Shown here: in pieces, positions 18,056 to 27,301 of the stretch
Numbering within the stretch: position 1 is the first letter of the stretch
Layout: each line of letters begins with the position of its first letter
DNA from: Sphingomonadales bacterium UBA2683
Lineage (GTDB): Bacteria > Pseudomonadota > Alphaproteobacteria > Sphingomonadales > Sphingomonadaceae
NCBI GenBank assembly: GCA_002354635.1
Contig: DELZ01000003.1
Coordinates: 1 to 64,000, forward strand
Reading direction: 5' to 3'
Length of the DNA: 64,000 bases
Notes under the pieces: model-generated
Databases searched by the model: none
What the model saw: the letters and a program-made list of their open reading frames with translations, nothing else
What the model was told of the DNA's origin: nothing
Program-made: the position numbers and the translations under genes

Positions 18056-18165
18056 TGCCGTTTTCCTGTTTTGCAATTCGAAAAACCGGCCTAGTCGATC
18101 ATGGTTAAGGAAGATTTACTCGCAGGCATAAACAACAGATAAAGACCTGTATGCTTGCGGCAACA

Positions 18166-18939
18166 TCACATCTTGCGGAACAGATAGCCGGCAGACCAGC
18201 CAAGGAAAACCGAGATCAACACGGCGATCAAACCGTAAAGAAAGCCGTAATTTTGCGATAAATTGGTGATGAAACGCCCCATTCCGGTTTTCTCGATGGT
18301 GATATTCTTGACTTCCGCAGCTTCCACACGGCCATCGATTATGAGGAAGGTTTCTGCCGTATAGTCCCCCACCGGTACGCTGGCTGGCAGATTAATCCGC
18401 GCCTGATAAAGTACGCTGTTGGTAATTTTGACGCTATTGGGCAAATTCTTGAAAAGATTGCCTCGGGAATTAAGGTCCACGAGTCCGTCGACAAATCGAT
18501 CCAGTTCGCGGCTGTCGATCGCACCGGCCGGGGAAAGCTGCAAATGGTGCAGTCCCAGTTCGTAGATATCCGCAGTCTTGCTATCGACGATAGCATCAAT
18601 CGGCTTGGAGGAGGCAACCGCGTAAAAACCGGGGGCCGAACGAAATTCGCTGCTTGCCGCGTTGATCCATATCCCGGCAATCTGCTGCTTCTCGCGCACG
18701 ACAATCGATTCAACCGGGCCTTTGAGAACGACCACAATATCCGCTTGCTCGGTATTGCGTGTCCCCGGTGGATAGGTAATCGCTCCAAACAGCAACAACT
18801 GGGCGCCGTTGAAATCCCCCCGGATACTGATCCGGTCCTGCGATACCTCTGGAACCAGTATGGGCGTTGCGGCGACGGTCAGACAGCCGATGGTAAAAAC
18901 CGCGAATAGCCGGATGACAAGGCGAGGAATCAAGCTCAC
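18166..18939 (-). CDS. TIGR02186 family membrane-anchored protein
   Basis: 257 residues: N-terminal signal/anchor (VIRLFAVFTIGCLTVAA), a periplasmic beta-rich domain starting PEVSQDRISIRGDFNGAQLLLFGA, and a C-terminal membrane helix (FLYGLIAVLISVFLGWSAGYLF). This is the TIGR02186 architecture, nearly always next to a TauE/SafE exporter. The start overlaps the exporter stop (ATGA), so the two products are made together and probably interact. Role in sulfite or sulfonate handling is inferred from the partner. Confidence 0.85.
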   Translation of the reverse strand: MSLIPRLVIRLFAVFTIGCLTVAATPILVPEVSQDRISIRGDFNGAQLLLFGAITYPPGTRNTEQADIVVVLKGPVESIVVREKQQIAGIWINAASSEFRSAPGFYAVASSKPIDAIVDSKTADIYELGLHHLQLSPAGAIDSRELDRFVDGLVDLNSRGNLFKNLPNSVKITNSVLYQARINLPASVPVGDYTAETFLIIDGRVEAAEVKNITIEKTGMGRFITNLSQNYGFLYGLIAVLISVFLGWSAGYLFRKM

Positions 18940-19850
18940 AGCGGCTGCACCGTGTAAATCTCGTCCGGCTGGAAGCCCAGCCCCAGCGCCATCCGTATCG
19001 CGACGAGCAGCACCATCGTGGCCAGTGCCAGCCGCAAATATTCAGGCCGCATGCGCTGGGCGAATTTTGCGCCCAGTTGCGCACCGGTCACGCTGCCGAT
19101 CAGCAGCAGCGCGGCGAGAACGATATCAACCGCGCGGGTCGTCATGCTATGCATCATGGTTGACGCGATGGTGACGAACAGAATCTGGAACAGGGATGTG
19201 CCGACGACCACCTGTGCGCCCATGCCGAGCAGATAGAGCATCGCCGGCACCATGATGAAGCCGCCGCCGACGCCCAGCAACATGGTCAATATGCCGGTCA
19301 GCAGGCCAAGCATGAATGGTGCTATCGGAGAAATATAGAGGCCGGACCGGTAAAAACGCCAGCGGAATGGCAGATTGGCCACGAGAGGATGGTGCCGTCG
19401 CTTCCTCGCCGGCAGCGGTTTTCCAGCGCGCACGGCCCGGACGCTCTGCAGGGATTCCTTGAACATCAAGCCGCCGATGCTGGACAGCATCAATACGTAA
19501 AGAACGTTGATGACAGTATCAATCTGGCCCCAATTTTGCAGAATCTGGAACAGGCCGGTGCCGATGATCGTGCCGACAATTCCGCCGGCCACCAGGATCG
19601 CACCCATCCGGAAATCGACTCCCTTGCGGCGCATATGGGCAGCAACACCCGAAATACTGGCCCCGGTGACCTGCGTGGAGGCAGAAGCGGCGGCGACCGT
19701 GGGTGGTATTCCGTAAAAAATCAGCAACGGCGTCGTCAGAAAGCCACCCCCGACGCCGAACATGCCTGAAAGAATACCCACCAGTCCGCCAAGCAGGACG
19801 ATAACAAAAGCGTTAACCGAAAGATTGGCGATTGGCAGATATATGTCCAT
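18936..19850 (-). CDS. TauE/SafE family anion exporter
   Basis: 304 residues with eight to nine membrane segments and the two pseudo-symmetric glycine motifs GILSGMFGVGGGFLTTPLL (near residue 25) and GILTMLLGVGGGFIMVPAM (near residue 190) that define the sulfite exporter family. It probably moves sulfite, sulfonates or related organic anions across the inner membrane. First gene of a two-gene operon with TIGR02186. Confidence 0.9.
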   Translation of the reverse strand: MDIYLPIANLSVNAFVIVLLGGLVGILSGMFGVGGGFLTTPLLIFYGIPPTVAAASASTQVTGASISGVAAHMRRKGVDFRMGAILVAGGIVGTIIGTGLFQILQNWGQIDTVINVLYVLMLSSIGGLMFKESLQSVRAVRAGKPLPARKRRHHPLVANLPFRWRFYRSGLYISPIAPFMLGLLTGILTMLLGVGGGFIMVPAMLYLLGMGAQVVVGTSLFQILFVTIASTMMHSMTTRAVDIVLAALLLIGSVTGAQLGAKFAQRMRPEYLRLALATMVLLVAIRMALGLGFQPDEIYTVQPL

Positions 19851-19953
19851 ATGGCGACGGGACTAATCTCTTTTTGGTGCGGGATAAAGGGCGTTGCCGT
19901 CTGCGGAGCAAGAAAACCAACGATTGGTGCACCGGCTGGAAAGTCCCGGCTCG

Positions 19954-21078
19954 CTAGAAGCTGGCAGAAACGGTCAGGGCCGCTCCGCTTCCTGGCCGAG
20001 CGTTGCCCGCGATCCGAACGCGCCCATCCAAAGCGATGCGTGTCAGCACGCCGCCCAAAGGCAGGTCGAAGCTGGCCCGTGGCCCCAGATCCAGCCGATG
20101 GATATCACGCTGGCCGCCAGCCCAGGCTCCGGCACCGACTGCCAGCTTATTGCCCTCAATCTCTGCAATCGCGCGCTGCACTGTCGCCGAGCCATCAAAA
20201 AAATAGGTCTCGTTCCTCCCGAGGATATAGCCCGCCTGCGCATAGGTCTCGAGCGCAAATCGTTCGATGACCGGATCGGGTCCGGTTCCGCCTGTCGCAT
20301 AAAAGGCGGTGCCGGCAACGCCCCCTGCGCTCGCGTCGAACCGTTGTTCCGCGTGCACAGCCAGCGGCCAGTTCCGCACCGGCTGAATCCGGGCACCCAA
20401 TGCGAATTCTTTCTGGCTCAGAGGATCCAGCGCGGCCGAAAAGCGACCGTAGAGCGAGGCCTGAAGGTCCGGTCCGTCGAACAGGCCGTAGGACAATATG
20501 GTGCCGGCTTGGCTGCCGCCATATTGGCCGTTGCCGATCGAACGACCGCGCAGCCGCCGCGGCTCACGCCCTGTTCCCGAACCTTGCCGGACATGGATCC
20601 AGAAATAGGCGGCCAGATTATTGCCCCGGCGAGATGCGGGCGGTCGGGGAAAGCGCGAAATGGGTCTGGCACCCGCATCGACACCACTATTGGACCGCCT
20701 GAACGAAGCCTGCAGGAAAAACCCGCCGGTTTCGTCGAGATATGGCCAAGGAAGATCAAGGGAACGGGAGGCACCTCCGGCTGCAACTTTCGCGACGGGA
20801 TCAGCGCCTGCGCCTCGGATCGCACGATCTGCGGATCGATATTGGCGTCTTGTGCTCCGGCCCTTCATGCTTTGCCGTGCAATCGTCAAAGTTGGCCTTT
20901 TCGGCCCCTTAGCATCCGGTTTGACGACGCGACCTGCCGGATGGCCATTGACCGGGTCCGGGGCATACCAGACAATATTTGCCGGGCCATGCCATGAGAT
21001 GATCCTGATCATTATCCAGAATACCGCCACGCTCGCCATCGCCCGTAACGGCGCCCCGGCAGCAGCGGAACCAAACAC
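19954..21078 (-). CDS. Beta-rich protein resembling the C-terminal part of NfrA
   Basis: 374 residues from a GTG at 21078, chosen because GGAG lies 8 nt upstream and just past the stop of the preceding gene; the ATGs at 21138 and 21129 lie inside that gene. A hydrophobic stretch (MASVAVFWIMIRIIS) near the start may be a signal or anchor. The last 230 residues alternate polar and hydrophobic residues as in an outer-membrane barrel and end in Phe. Position after an NfrB-like glycosyltransferase and the NNLAAYFWIHVRQG segment suggest the phage-N4 receptor NfrA C-terminal family; this is a modest-confidence match. Confidence 0.5.
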   Translation of the reverse strand: MFGSAAAGAPLRAMASVAVFWIMIRIISWHGPANIVWYAPDPVNGHPAGRVVKPDAKGPKRPTLTIARQSMKGRSTRRQYRSADRAIRGAGADPVAKVAAGGASRSLDLPWPYLDETGGFFLQASFRRSNSGVDAGARPISRFPRPPASRRGNNLAAYFWIHVRQGSGTGREPRRLRGRSIGNGQYGGSQAGTILSYGLFDGPDLQASLYGRFSAALDPLSQKEFALGARIQPVRNWPLAVHAEQRFDASAGGVAGTAFYATGGTGPDPVIERFALETYAQAGYILGRNETYFFDGSATVQRAIAEIEGNKLAVGAGAWAGGQRDIHRLDLGPRASFDLPLGGVLTRIALDGRVRIAGNARPGSGAALTVSASF

Positions 21079-21082
21079 CCGC

Positions 21083-22510
21083 TTAGCTCCTGTCTTCCGT
21101 TGAATATTGCGGCCTGAGCAGTTTGACATTCCGTGCATCTGGATAGAAATGGCTGGTTTTTTCCCAATGGGCAGGATGACCGGCCAGCTGCTTCACATAT
21201 TGGCTGAGCGCACGCCAGACCGCCATGATGTTGATCAGATTTGCGACGACCGTCCGGGGGACTGACAGGATAGCTTCACGCAACCCGTAGAGGGCAAAAA
21301 CGAAATAGGCTTTCATGATCAGCCGCCACAGGAGAAAGCCGCCGTTGAGGAACAGCAATATTTTCAGAAACCGGGGCAAGGGTCGGAGACGATAGCTGCC
21401 GATCATTTCGGCCAGCAGCAGCAGGCCCGTCAGAATGATCGCAATATAGGCCAGCGCCAGAACGATCGCGGCAAAACTTGCCTTGCGATCCCGCAGACGC
21501 ATCCAGTTTTCCCGCCAACTTTTTTGCCAACCCAGCCGGTCCCATCCGGACAGGGTGATGCCGACCATCCAACGGCTTTTCTGACGAATGGCATCCTCCA
21601 GTTTTTCCGGGAAAAATTCCTGGGTTGCGATCCATTGTCCGCGTCGGTCACGCAGCCGTGCAAAAATGCCGCGCCCCTCCCCTCCGGTCAGATGCAGCCC
21701 CAGTTCATAGTCTTCGGTCAGGCTCTCCGCATCAAAGGGCTTGCCCCGAGTTCGCGCAGACAGTTTTTGCAAGGCATTACGAGCGAAGGCGCAGCCGACG
21801 CCGGCGGACGGGATGGAGGTGCCGAGTGCCTCGCGCAGCACCATTTGCTTGCCGTGCAACTCGGCAAATTCATCACAATAATGGCCAGCAACCCAGCGCG
21901 ATCCTCTGGCCCGTCGGGGAATGACGGGCAGCTGGACGAGAGCCGCCTTGCCGATCAGATGGCCGAAAAGCTGCAGCGCCTCGGGATGCACGATATCTTC
22001 GGCATCGTGCAGAATGATCGCTGCAAAATTGACCTGTTCCTCGGTTTCGTCGCGACACAGGGCTCCCCAGAGATGATTGAGGCAATCGGCCTTGGTGGTG
22101 GGTCCGTCTCTTTTGCAGATCACCAGCCTTACCTTGTCGCTACCGACGGAAGCCGCCGCCACGGCGGCGACGGTTTCGGGATCGTTAGGATAGCAGCCGA
22201 CGTAGATGCGATATTCATTCGCTGCCCACTGCCGCAAGCAGCGGTTTAGCATTGCGCCGATCACCGGTGCTTCTTTCCAGGCCGGAACGAATATCGCCAT
22301 GCGGCCTCCGGATACCGCAGGGCCGCGGCTTTCCATGGCTGCGCTCTGGTAACGCGAATTAACCAGCAACTTGCGTCTCAGACCGTGAAATATCCAAAGC
22401 CCGTCGAACAGCATATCGTCGATTGCACCGATCAGGAAGGACAGGCTTGCGAACAGCAACAGTTCCCCTTGCAGAAAGTCGAGCAGCGGCAGAATTTGAT
22501 CGTTTGCCAT
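21083..22510 (-). CDS. NfrB-like inner-membrane GT2 glycosyltransferase
   Basis: 475 residues. N-terminal membrane helix, then a GT-A domain with a DAED (about 168), TEDYELG (about 265) and QKSRW (about 312) set, that is D, D, ED and QxxRW of processive family 2 enzymes, then three to four C-terminal membrane helices. This matches NfrB (N4 adsorption protein B), which makes a surface glycan with NfrA. Two close ATGs exist; 22510 has GGAG 7 nt upstream. The next gene starts 5 nt after its stop, so an operon is certain. Confidence 0.8.
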   Translation of the reverse strand: MANDQILPLLDFLQGELLLFASLSFLIGAIDDMLFDGLWIFHGLRRKLLVNSRYQSAAMESRGPAVSGGRMAIFVPAWKEAPVIGAMLNRCLRQWAANEYRIYVGCYPNDPETVAAVAAASVGSDKVRLVICKRDGPTTKADCLNHLWGALCRDETEEQVNFAAIILHDAEDIVHPEALQLFGHLIGKAALVQLPVIPRRARGSRWVAGHYCDEFAELHGKQMVLREALGTSIPSAGVGCAFARNALQKLSARTRGKPFDAESLTEDYELGLHLTGGEGRGIFARLRDRRGQWIATQEFFPEKLEDAIRQKSRWMVGITLSGWDRLGWQKSWRENWMRLRDRKASFAAIVLALAYIAIILTGLLLLAEMIGSYRLRPLPRFLKILLFLNGGFLLWRLIMKAYFVFALYGLREAILSVPRTVVANLINIMAVWRALSQYVKQLAGHPAHWEKTSHFYPDARNVKLLRPQYSTEDRS

Positions 22511-22595
22511 GAGCATACTCCGCGGGTTTGCAAAAGCGGGACTTGTGCAAAATTTGAAAATGACTGTGTTGTGAGCGGTTCGTTTCGGGTCGGTG

Positions 22596-23039
22596 CTAAC
22601 CGGATTCGATTTTAGGAACCGGCCGCATGGGCACATGTTCAAGGGAGCCAATCGCCAAGGCCAGAAGCATCGGATAGGCCCAAAACACTGCTCCAGTACC
22701 AAAAGCCCAGGGAGTTACCGGCAATGCCATAATCATTGCCATATGAATTGTAACCGCAAGCAGCTGAAATGCTGATACCCATATTGGCCAGAAGCGATCA
22801 GACGTAAGTGCCAACCAAAGAAATCCGGTTAGAACAATAATATCTATGGCGAATATGCCCACTTCCATCCTGGTCCAAGAGGTCCCGAATGATCTGGCAG
22901 TAGCCAGAGTAAATAACGATCCGACGATCATGATAGCAGCTCCGATATATTCCGAACGGCCACCACGAAAAACTGCAAATCCGCAGCAGAACAAGAGAAA
23001 TATATAATAGACATCACCCCAGATCGTATCGAGAATCAC
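22596..23039 (-). CDS. Small multi-pass membrane protein, unknown
   Basis: 147 residues with four or five hydrophobic helices (for example YYIFLLFCCGFAVF, FAIDIIVLTGFLWLAL and WPIWVSAFQLLAVTIH) and short loops. I do not recognise a family. It is 86 nt upstream of the NfrB-like gene and may share its transcript. Codon use looks less GC-rich than its neighbours, hinting at weaker expression or acquisition. Confidence 0.6.
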   Translation of the reverse strand: MILDTIWGDVYYIFLLFCCGFAVFRGGRSEYIGAAIMIVGSLFTLATARSFGTSWTRMEVGIFAIDIIVLTGFLWLALTSDRFWPIWVSAFQLLAVTIHMAMIMALPVTPWAFGTGAVFWAYPMLLALAIGSLEHVPMRPVPKIESG

Positions 23040-23101
23040 AATTCTATATCCTGCTTTGACATGGGGTTATCGGTGTTCGAGACTCCAAACGACGCCAGCG
23101 G

Positions 23102-23464
23102 CTAGGCAGCATTGTCGACCATATTGATTATATTCTCATCCTTCTCCTTGGCTTGCATCGGTGGCTTCATTTCAGTGCTTCCCATCGCCATCACCTGCAA
23201 TCCAATTTGATCGCGTACTTCCGCCAGACGATTGTGGGTCGCAACCAGATGCCCTCTCGCCGCAACCATTGCCTTCAATGTTTCCGTCGCCTCGGAAATC
23301 GCCTCCTGACCGACAACAGCCGACAAATTGGCGGTCGTCCTGGCCTCTGGCATATATCCGATCAGATCGCCGATCTTGCAGATGGCCTCATCGAGGGCTT
23401 CCTCAGTCGCGAATAGTCTTTTCGTCAACTGCCCTGCGGCGTTTTGTCGCTGTTTCAGCATCAT
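23102..23464 (-). CDS. Small helical protein, unknown
   Basis: About 120 residues, soluble and alpha-helical. A central region (LDEAICKIGDLIGYMPEARTTANLS ... EAISEATETLKAMVAARGHLVATHNRL, quoted in parts) looks like an antiparallel helical hairpin. AAAGGA precedes two adjacent ATGs (23464, 23461), either of which may be used. It lies just downstream of a membrane-anchored LuxR-type protein; a functional link is possible but unproven. Confidence 0.6.
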   Translation of the reverse strand: MMLKQRQNAAGQLTKRLFATEEALDEAICKIGDLIGYMPEARTTANLSAVVGQEAISEATETLKAMVAARGHLVATHNRLAEVRDQIGLQVMAMGSTEMKPPMQAKEKDENIINMVDNAA

Positions 23465-23564
23465 TTTTCCTTTCTCAATTCTACCGCCATCATGCTGCGC
23501 AATCACATGCGAAGTCCGTTTTTGTTACGCAAGAAGCGAAAGCGCCGACCGGCAAAGACAGGCT

Positions 23565-24101
23565 TCAACCTTTGAGCCGAGACAGCGCTTCCAGTCCCGA
23601 TATCAGCCCCCCGAAGGACAGTGCGGCCCCAATTGCGATCGCCAATATCCACCCCAGCCGTTCGACAGCGGCCAGCCGGTTTTTCTCGCCACGGAAGCGC
23701 GGAACGGGAAGCGGACGGCGCCGGAATTCAGATCGCTCCATAGCGTCGACAGCACCGCCGCTTTCCGCATTCGCGCTATCATCCTTCTTGTTGGCGGTTT
23801 CGCTTCTGGTTCTTCCGGATGACGGCTCCTGATTGCCGTTTTTGTGGCCCCACTCAACAAGCGGCAATTGATATATCAACGGTTGATATGCCAGTTCTTG
23901 ATCCAGCGCTGCGTAGATGCGTGCAGCTTCGAAGCGGGACTGGGCGTTCAAAATGCGCATCGCCGTGCGTAACCGCTGATCTACAGTGTGCGGCGACACA
24001 CCCAGTTCCCGGGCAATTTCCTTGGACGTGAGATGCGCCAGCACCAGCCGCAGGCAATCGCGCTGCCCGTCATTCAACCGATCTACCGCCGCAGCAGTCA
24101 T
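23565..24101 (-). CDS. LuxR-type HTH protein with C-terminal membrane anchor
   Basis: 178 residues. The N terminus is a GerE/LuxR helix-turn-helix (LNDGQRDCLRLVLAHLTSKEIARELGVSPHTVDQ, residues about 9-42, quoted as one family motif region) with no receiver or ligand domain. A charged linker follows, and a single membrane helix lies near residues 150-172 (LGWILAIAIGAALSFGGLI). A DNA-binding domain tethered to the membrane suggests direct membrane sensing. Proteins of this layout recur in sphingomonads; targets are unknown. Divergent from the MFS gene. Confidence 0.8.
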   Translation of the reverse strand: MTAAAVDRLNDGQRDCLRLVLAHLTSKEIARELGVSPHTVDQRLRTAMRILNAQSRFEAARIYAALDQELAYQPLIYQLPLVEWGHKNGNQEPSSGRTRSETANKKDDSANAESGGAVDAMERSEFRRRPLPVPRFRGEKNRLAAVERLGWILAIAIGAALSFGGLISGLEALSRLKG

Positions 24102-24406
24102 GACGGGAGAGGTCCTGCTATTCGAATGTTCCTAGTCTTTGCTCGGTTCGCCATGGGAGAGAATCCGCAGCATAAAGCTGACGAAAACTGCAGGCATCGC
24201 GCACCATGCACCATATCTGCCCCCTGACTGCCATATTTGGACCGACCGTTACGAGCCGGTGCATTAACAGAAATTCGCTGTTTCGTGAAATCAATCCTTT
24301 TTCGTGGCCTTCAAACCACAGTTTGGATCGGCATGCCGGATTGCTGCAAAGTCCGCTGGACTTGCTCTCTGGTTCAGGCCATCAACTTCAAAAAACAGGA
24401 GAGAGC
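24102..24406. other. Divergent intergenic region between LuxR-like and MFS genes
   Basis: About 305 bp without a credible gene. It must hold promoters for both genes. A short AT-rich patch near 24260-24305 is the likeliest promoter area for the MFS gene. No strong dyad was found. Confidence 0.4.
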
Positions 24407-25825
24407 ATGAGCGCGACCCAGGCAGAGCCGTTGACGAACACAGGACTCGCATATCGATCCGGCGGTTATCGCAACTATGTCATCATTTCCCTGATGCTTC
24501 TCTACACGCTGAACTTCATCGATCGCATTCTTATCGGGGTTGTCGCGCAACCTATCATCGAGGAGTTCAGGTTGCAGGACTGGCAATTCGGCCTGCTGTC
24601 CGGCTTCGGATTTGCGCTGATGTATACGATCATGGGCATACCGATTGCCCGGCTTGCCGAACGCATGAACCGGGTCAGGATCATTGCTGCCAGCGTGATA
24701 TTATGGTCGCTGATGACCGCCTTGTGCGGGATAGCCGGCAGCTTCATCGCGCTTCTTGTTTTCCGTATCGGCGTCGGCATTGGTGAAGCGGGCCTGACCC
24801 CTGCCGCCAATTCGATCATCTCGGACTATTTTCCGCCGCGCAGCCGTGCCCGGGCGATCGCCATCTACACCATGGGTATCACCTTGGGCGGCGTTCTGGC
24901 CAATGCCTTTGGCGGTCCGATCACCGAACTGTTTTCCTGGCGCGAAGCGTTTCTGGCGCTGGGTGTACCCGGAATAGTTTTCGGCCTGATCTTCCTGTTC
25001 ACAGTAGAGGAGCCGCCGCGCGGCTATGCCGACCCCCCGACCGCCACCAAGCCCAGAAAAATGGGTATCGGCGACACCGTCAGGGAATTATCGGCCAAGC
25101 GCAGTTTCTGGATCAACATGATCGCCGCCGCTCTGGTCGCCTTTGTCGGCTATGGCGTCAGCAATTTCCAGGTCGCCTTTTTCCAGCGCGTGCATGAATT
25201 GTCGATTTCGGAAGTGACACTGCAGATTGCTGTACCATTGGGTCTCGCCGCCTCTTTCGGTGCATTCTTTACCGGTTATCTGACCGAGAAAATGAGCGGG
25301 CGCTATCCCAATGTAGTGGCCTGGCTGCCCGGCTTCATGCTGATCGCTTGCGTGCCGCTCTACTGGATCGGCTTCACCACCGACAGCGTGCCATTCGCGC
25401 TTGCCGTGCTGCTGTTCGCCGCCATCCTGCATTACGGTTATCTCGGTGCCCAGTATACGATCTGCCAGGGCGTCGCGAGCCCGCAGTCGCGGGCGACGGC
25501 AGTCGCGCTGTTCCTGTTCATCGTCAACCTGATCGGCTATGGCTGCGGGCCGCTCGTCATGGGAATATTGAGTGACCTCTTGATGAGCGCCCATCTTGCC
25601 GGATCCCAGTTTGCTTCGGAACTCGCCGGCCAGATCTGCAAAGGCCGGCCGGAAGATCTGGTTGCCACCCTTGGTGCCGCCAAAGCCGGGGCCTGCATGA
25701 CCGCAAGCGCCGAAGGCCTGCGCTGGTCGATGATGTATATCGTCAGCATCTTCTTTGTTGCTGGCGGCATGTATCTTTATGTCTGCAAGACCTTGCAGCA
25801 AGACCTTGTGGCGAAGATGAACTGA
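24407..25825 (+). CDS. Spinster-type MFS transporter
   Basis: 472 residues, twelve membrane helices. Family motifs include the N-terminal NFIDRILIGVVAQPI, the loop 2-3 RLAERMNRVRII (motif A form) and GIGEAGLTPAANSIISDYFPPRSRARA. These are typical of the spinster-like group that imports aromatic or lipid-like acids in sphingomonads. AGGAGAG lies just before the ATG at 24407; the longer upstream reading frame has no Shine-Dalgarno. A thioesterase gene follows 6 nt later in the same unit. Confidence 0.85.
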   Translation: MSATQAEPLTNTGLAYRSGGYRNYVIISLMLLYTLNFIDRILIGVVAQPIIEEFRLQDWQFGLLSGFGFALMYTIMGIPIARLAERMNRVRIIAASVILWSLMTALCGIAGSFIALLVFRIGVGIGEAGLTPAANSIISDYFPPRSRARAIAIYTMGITLGGVLANAFGGPITELFSWREAFLALGVPGIVFGLIFLFTVEEPPRGYADPPTATKPRKMGIGDTVRELSAKRSFWINMIAAALVAFVGYGVSNFQVAFFQRVHELSISEVTLQIAVPLGLAASFGAFFTGYLTEKMSGRYPNVVAWLPGFMLIACVPLYWIGFTTDSVPFALAVLLFAAILHYGYLGAQYTICQGVASPQSRATAVALFLFIVNLIGYGCGPLVMGILSDLLMSAHLAGSQFASELAGQICKGRPEDLVATLGAAKAGACMTASAEGLRWSMMYIVSIFFVAGGMYLYVCKTLQQDLVAKMN

Positions 25826-25831
25826 TCACCA

Positions 25832-26266
25832 ATGGCGCGTCCTGATCCATGGCGGCTGATCGCCGACAATTATCCGATATCCGTCGTCATGCAGACGCGG
25901 TTTCAGGATATTGATCCAAACCGGCATTTGAACAATGTCGCTTTTGCCTCGATGTTCGAAAATGCGCGGGTGCGGCTCAACCGCAATCTGAGGCCGTGGG
26001 CCGACCGGCCGAAGAACGAACGGAGCATGGTTGCGGCGGTGACGATCAACTATCTGCGCGAGGGGCATTATCCCGATGACGTGGAGATCAGTTCCGGTGT
26101 CAGCAAGATCGGGACATCGAGCTATGTGATTGCACAGGCGATGTTCCAGAACGGCGAATGCATCGCCACCTGCGATTCGGTTATCGTCTGCCGGACCGAT
26201 GGCGAAGGCAAACCGCTACGGGCAGCGGTCCTAGCGGAGCTGGAGAAGATGCGGACCACCGGTTAG
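25832..26266 (+). CDS. Hot-dog fold acyl-CoA thioesterase (4HBT type)
   Basis: 144 residues. The TRFQDIDPNRHLNNVAFASMFENAR segment contains the catalytic Asp of YbgC/4HBT-type thioesterases, with the expected beta-sheet pattern afterwards (VAAVTINYLREGHYPDDVEI). It hydrolyses an acyl- or aroyl-CoA. Only 6 nt after the MFS gene, so transported acids may be linked to CoA metabolism. A large hairpin follows the stop. Confidence 0.85.
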   Translation: MARPDPWRLIADNYPISVVMQTRFQDIDPNRHLNNVAFASMFENARVRLNRNLRPWADRPKNERSMVAAVTINYLREGHYPDDVEISSGVSKIGTSSYVIAQAMFQNGECIATCDSVIVCRTDGEGKPLRAAVLAELEKMRTTG

Positions 26267-26269
26267 CGA

Positions 26270-26348
26270 AATACCGTTCGCACTGAGGTTATCGAAGTGC
26301 CGCTACAGGCCCGAGCTGTGATTCGACAAGCTCAGGACGAACGGTATT
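26270..26348. repeat. Long imperfect hairpin between convergent genes (dispersed repeat, copy 2)
   Basis: Outer arms AATACCGTTCG (26270-26280) and CGAACGGTATT (26338-26348) are perfect, and the stem continues inward with few mismatches (CTGAGGTTATCGAA against TTCGACAAGCTCAG). The 15-mer at 26322-26336 is identical, inverted, to that at 12842-12856. Sitting between convergent genes, it may act as a bidirectional transcription stop, although no T-run is present. Confidence 0.75.
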
Positions 26349-26364
26349 CAGCGTCGAACCCCGT

Positions 26365-27189
26365 TCAGTCGGTAAAATTCGCGGTCCGCTTCTGCATGAA
26401 GGCCATCACCGCCTCGACCTGATTGGGGGTACGGCTAACCTTGTCCTGACCGACCGATTCCATCATCAGTATCTCGTCTTCGTTCATATCCGGCAGCTTG
26501 TTGATCAGGTCCTTGGCCAGTTGCACCGCTTGCGGATGCTTGCTGGCAATCTCGGTCGCGATTTCCATGGCCTTCGCATGGGGATCATCGGACAGGTGGG
26601 TAACGAAGCCCAGTTCCTTGCCTTCCTCGCCGGTGAAAATCCGGTTGGTATAGGTGAGCTCACGCAGAATATCGTCGCGAACAAAGCTGCGCCAGGTGGT
26701 GAAGCTGCCCATATCGGGAATCAGGCCCCAGCGCATTTCCATGATCGACATTTTGGCATCAGGCGCGACCACACGGATATCGGCTGCGGAGGCGAATTGT
26801 AACCCACCGCCAATGCACGGCCCGTGAATTGCCGCAATGACCGGGGCTTTCAGTTTCCGCCAGAGCAGCACAATGTGCTGATATTTGTTGGCATTGCCAA
26901 AAGTTCGCTCGGTCAGGGTGCTGGCGAGCGGCGACTTTTCGCCATCCTTGTTCGCTTCGGTAGCTGCGGCAGCGGATGCCGCAAAACTGCCCATGTCGAG
27001 CCCGGCGCAAAAGGCCCTGCCCTCTCCTGACAGGACGATTGCTCTTATGCCTTCCATCGCCGCCAGCTTCTCGCCCGCCTCGACGATCGCATCGATCTGC
27101 TCGGCATCCAGCGCGTTCATCTTGTCCGGCCGGTTGAAGCGGACGTCGGCAATATGATTCTGCACGGAAATGGTAACGCGTTCTGACAT
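26365..27189 (-). CDS. Crotonase/enoyl-CoA hydratase family protein
   Basis: 274 residues starting SERVTISVQNHIADVRFNRPDKMNALD. Oxyanion segments SGEGRAFCAGLDM and HGPCIGGGLQFASAADIR are clear. The first hydratase Glu (GGGxE) is Gln here, while the second (MEMRWGLIPDMG) is kept, a pattern closer to isomerases or dienoyl-CoA type enzymes. AAAGGA lies 6 nt before the ATG at 27189. It is the last gene of a minus-strand set with a DsbA-like isomerase and a GST, which suggests catabolism of an aromatic or conjugated acid. Confidence 0.85.
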   Translation of the reverse strand: MSERVTISVQNHIADVRFNRPDKMNALDAEQIDAIVEAGEKLAAMEGIRAIVLSGEGRAFCAGLDMGSFAASAAAATEANKDGEKSPLASTLTERTFGNANKYQHIVLLWRKLKAPVIAAIHGPCIGGGLQFASAADIRVVAPDAKMSIMEMRWGLIPDMGSFTTWRSFVRDDILRELTYTNRIFTGEEGKELGFVTHLSDDPHAKAMEIATEIASKHPQAVQLAKDLINKLPDMNEDEILMMESVGQDKVSRTPNQVEAVMAFMQKRTANFTD

Positions 27190-27301
27190 TTTATATCCTT
27201 TGCTCTTCCCTCTTCGCATCGAGCGAACTCGAGGAACTTGATAGTCCCAAGCTGTCTCGACGGCGCTCGACACGAACGGAACTGAAGATTCGACCCTGTA
27301 A

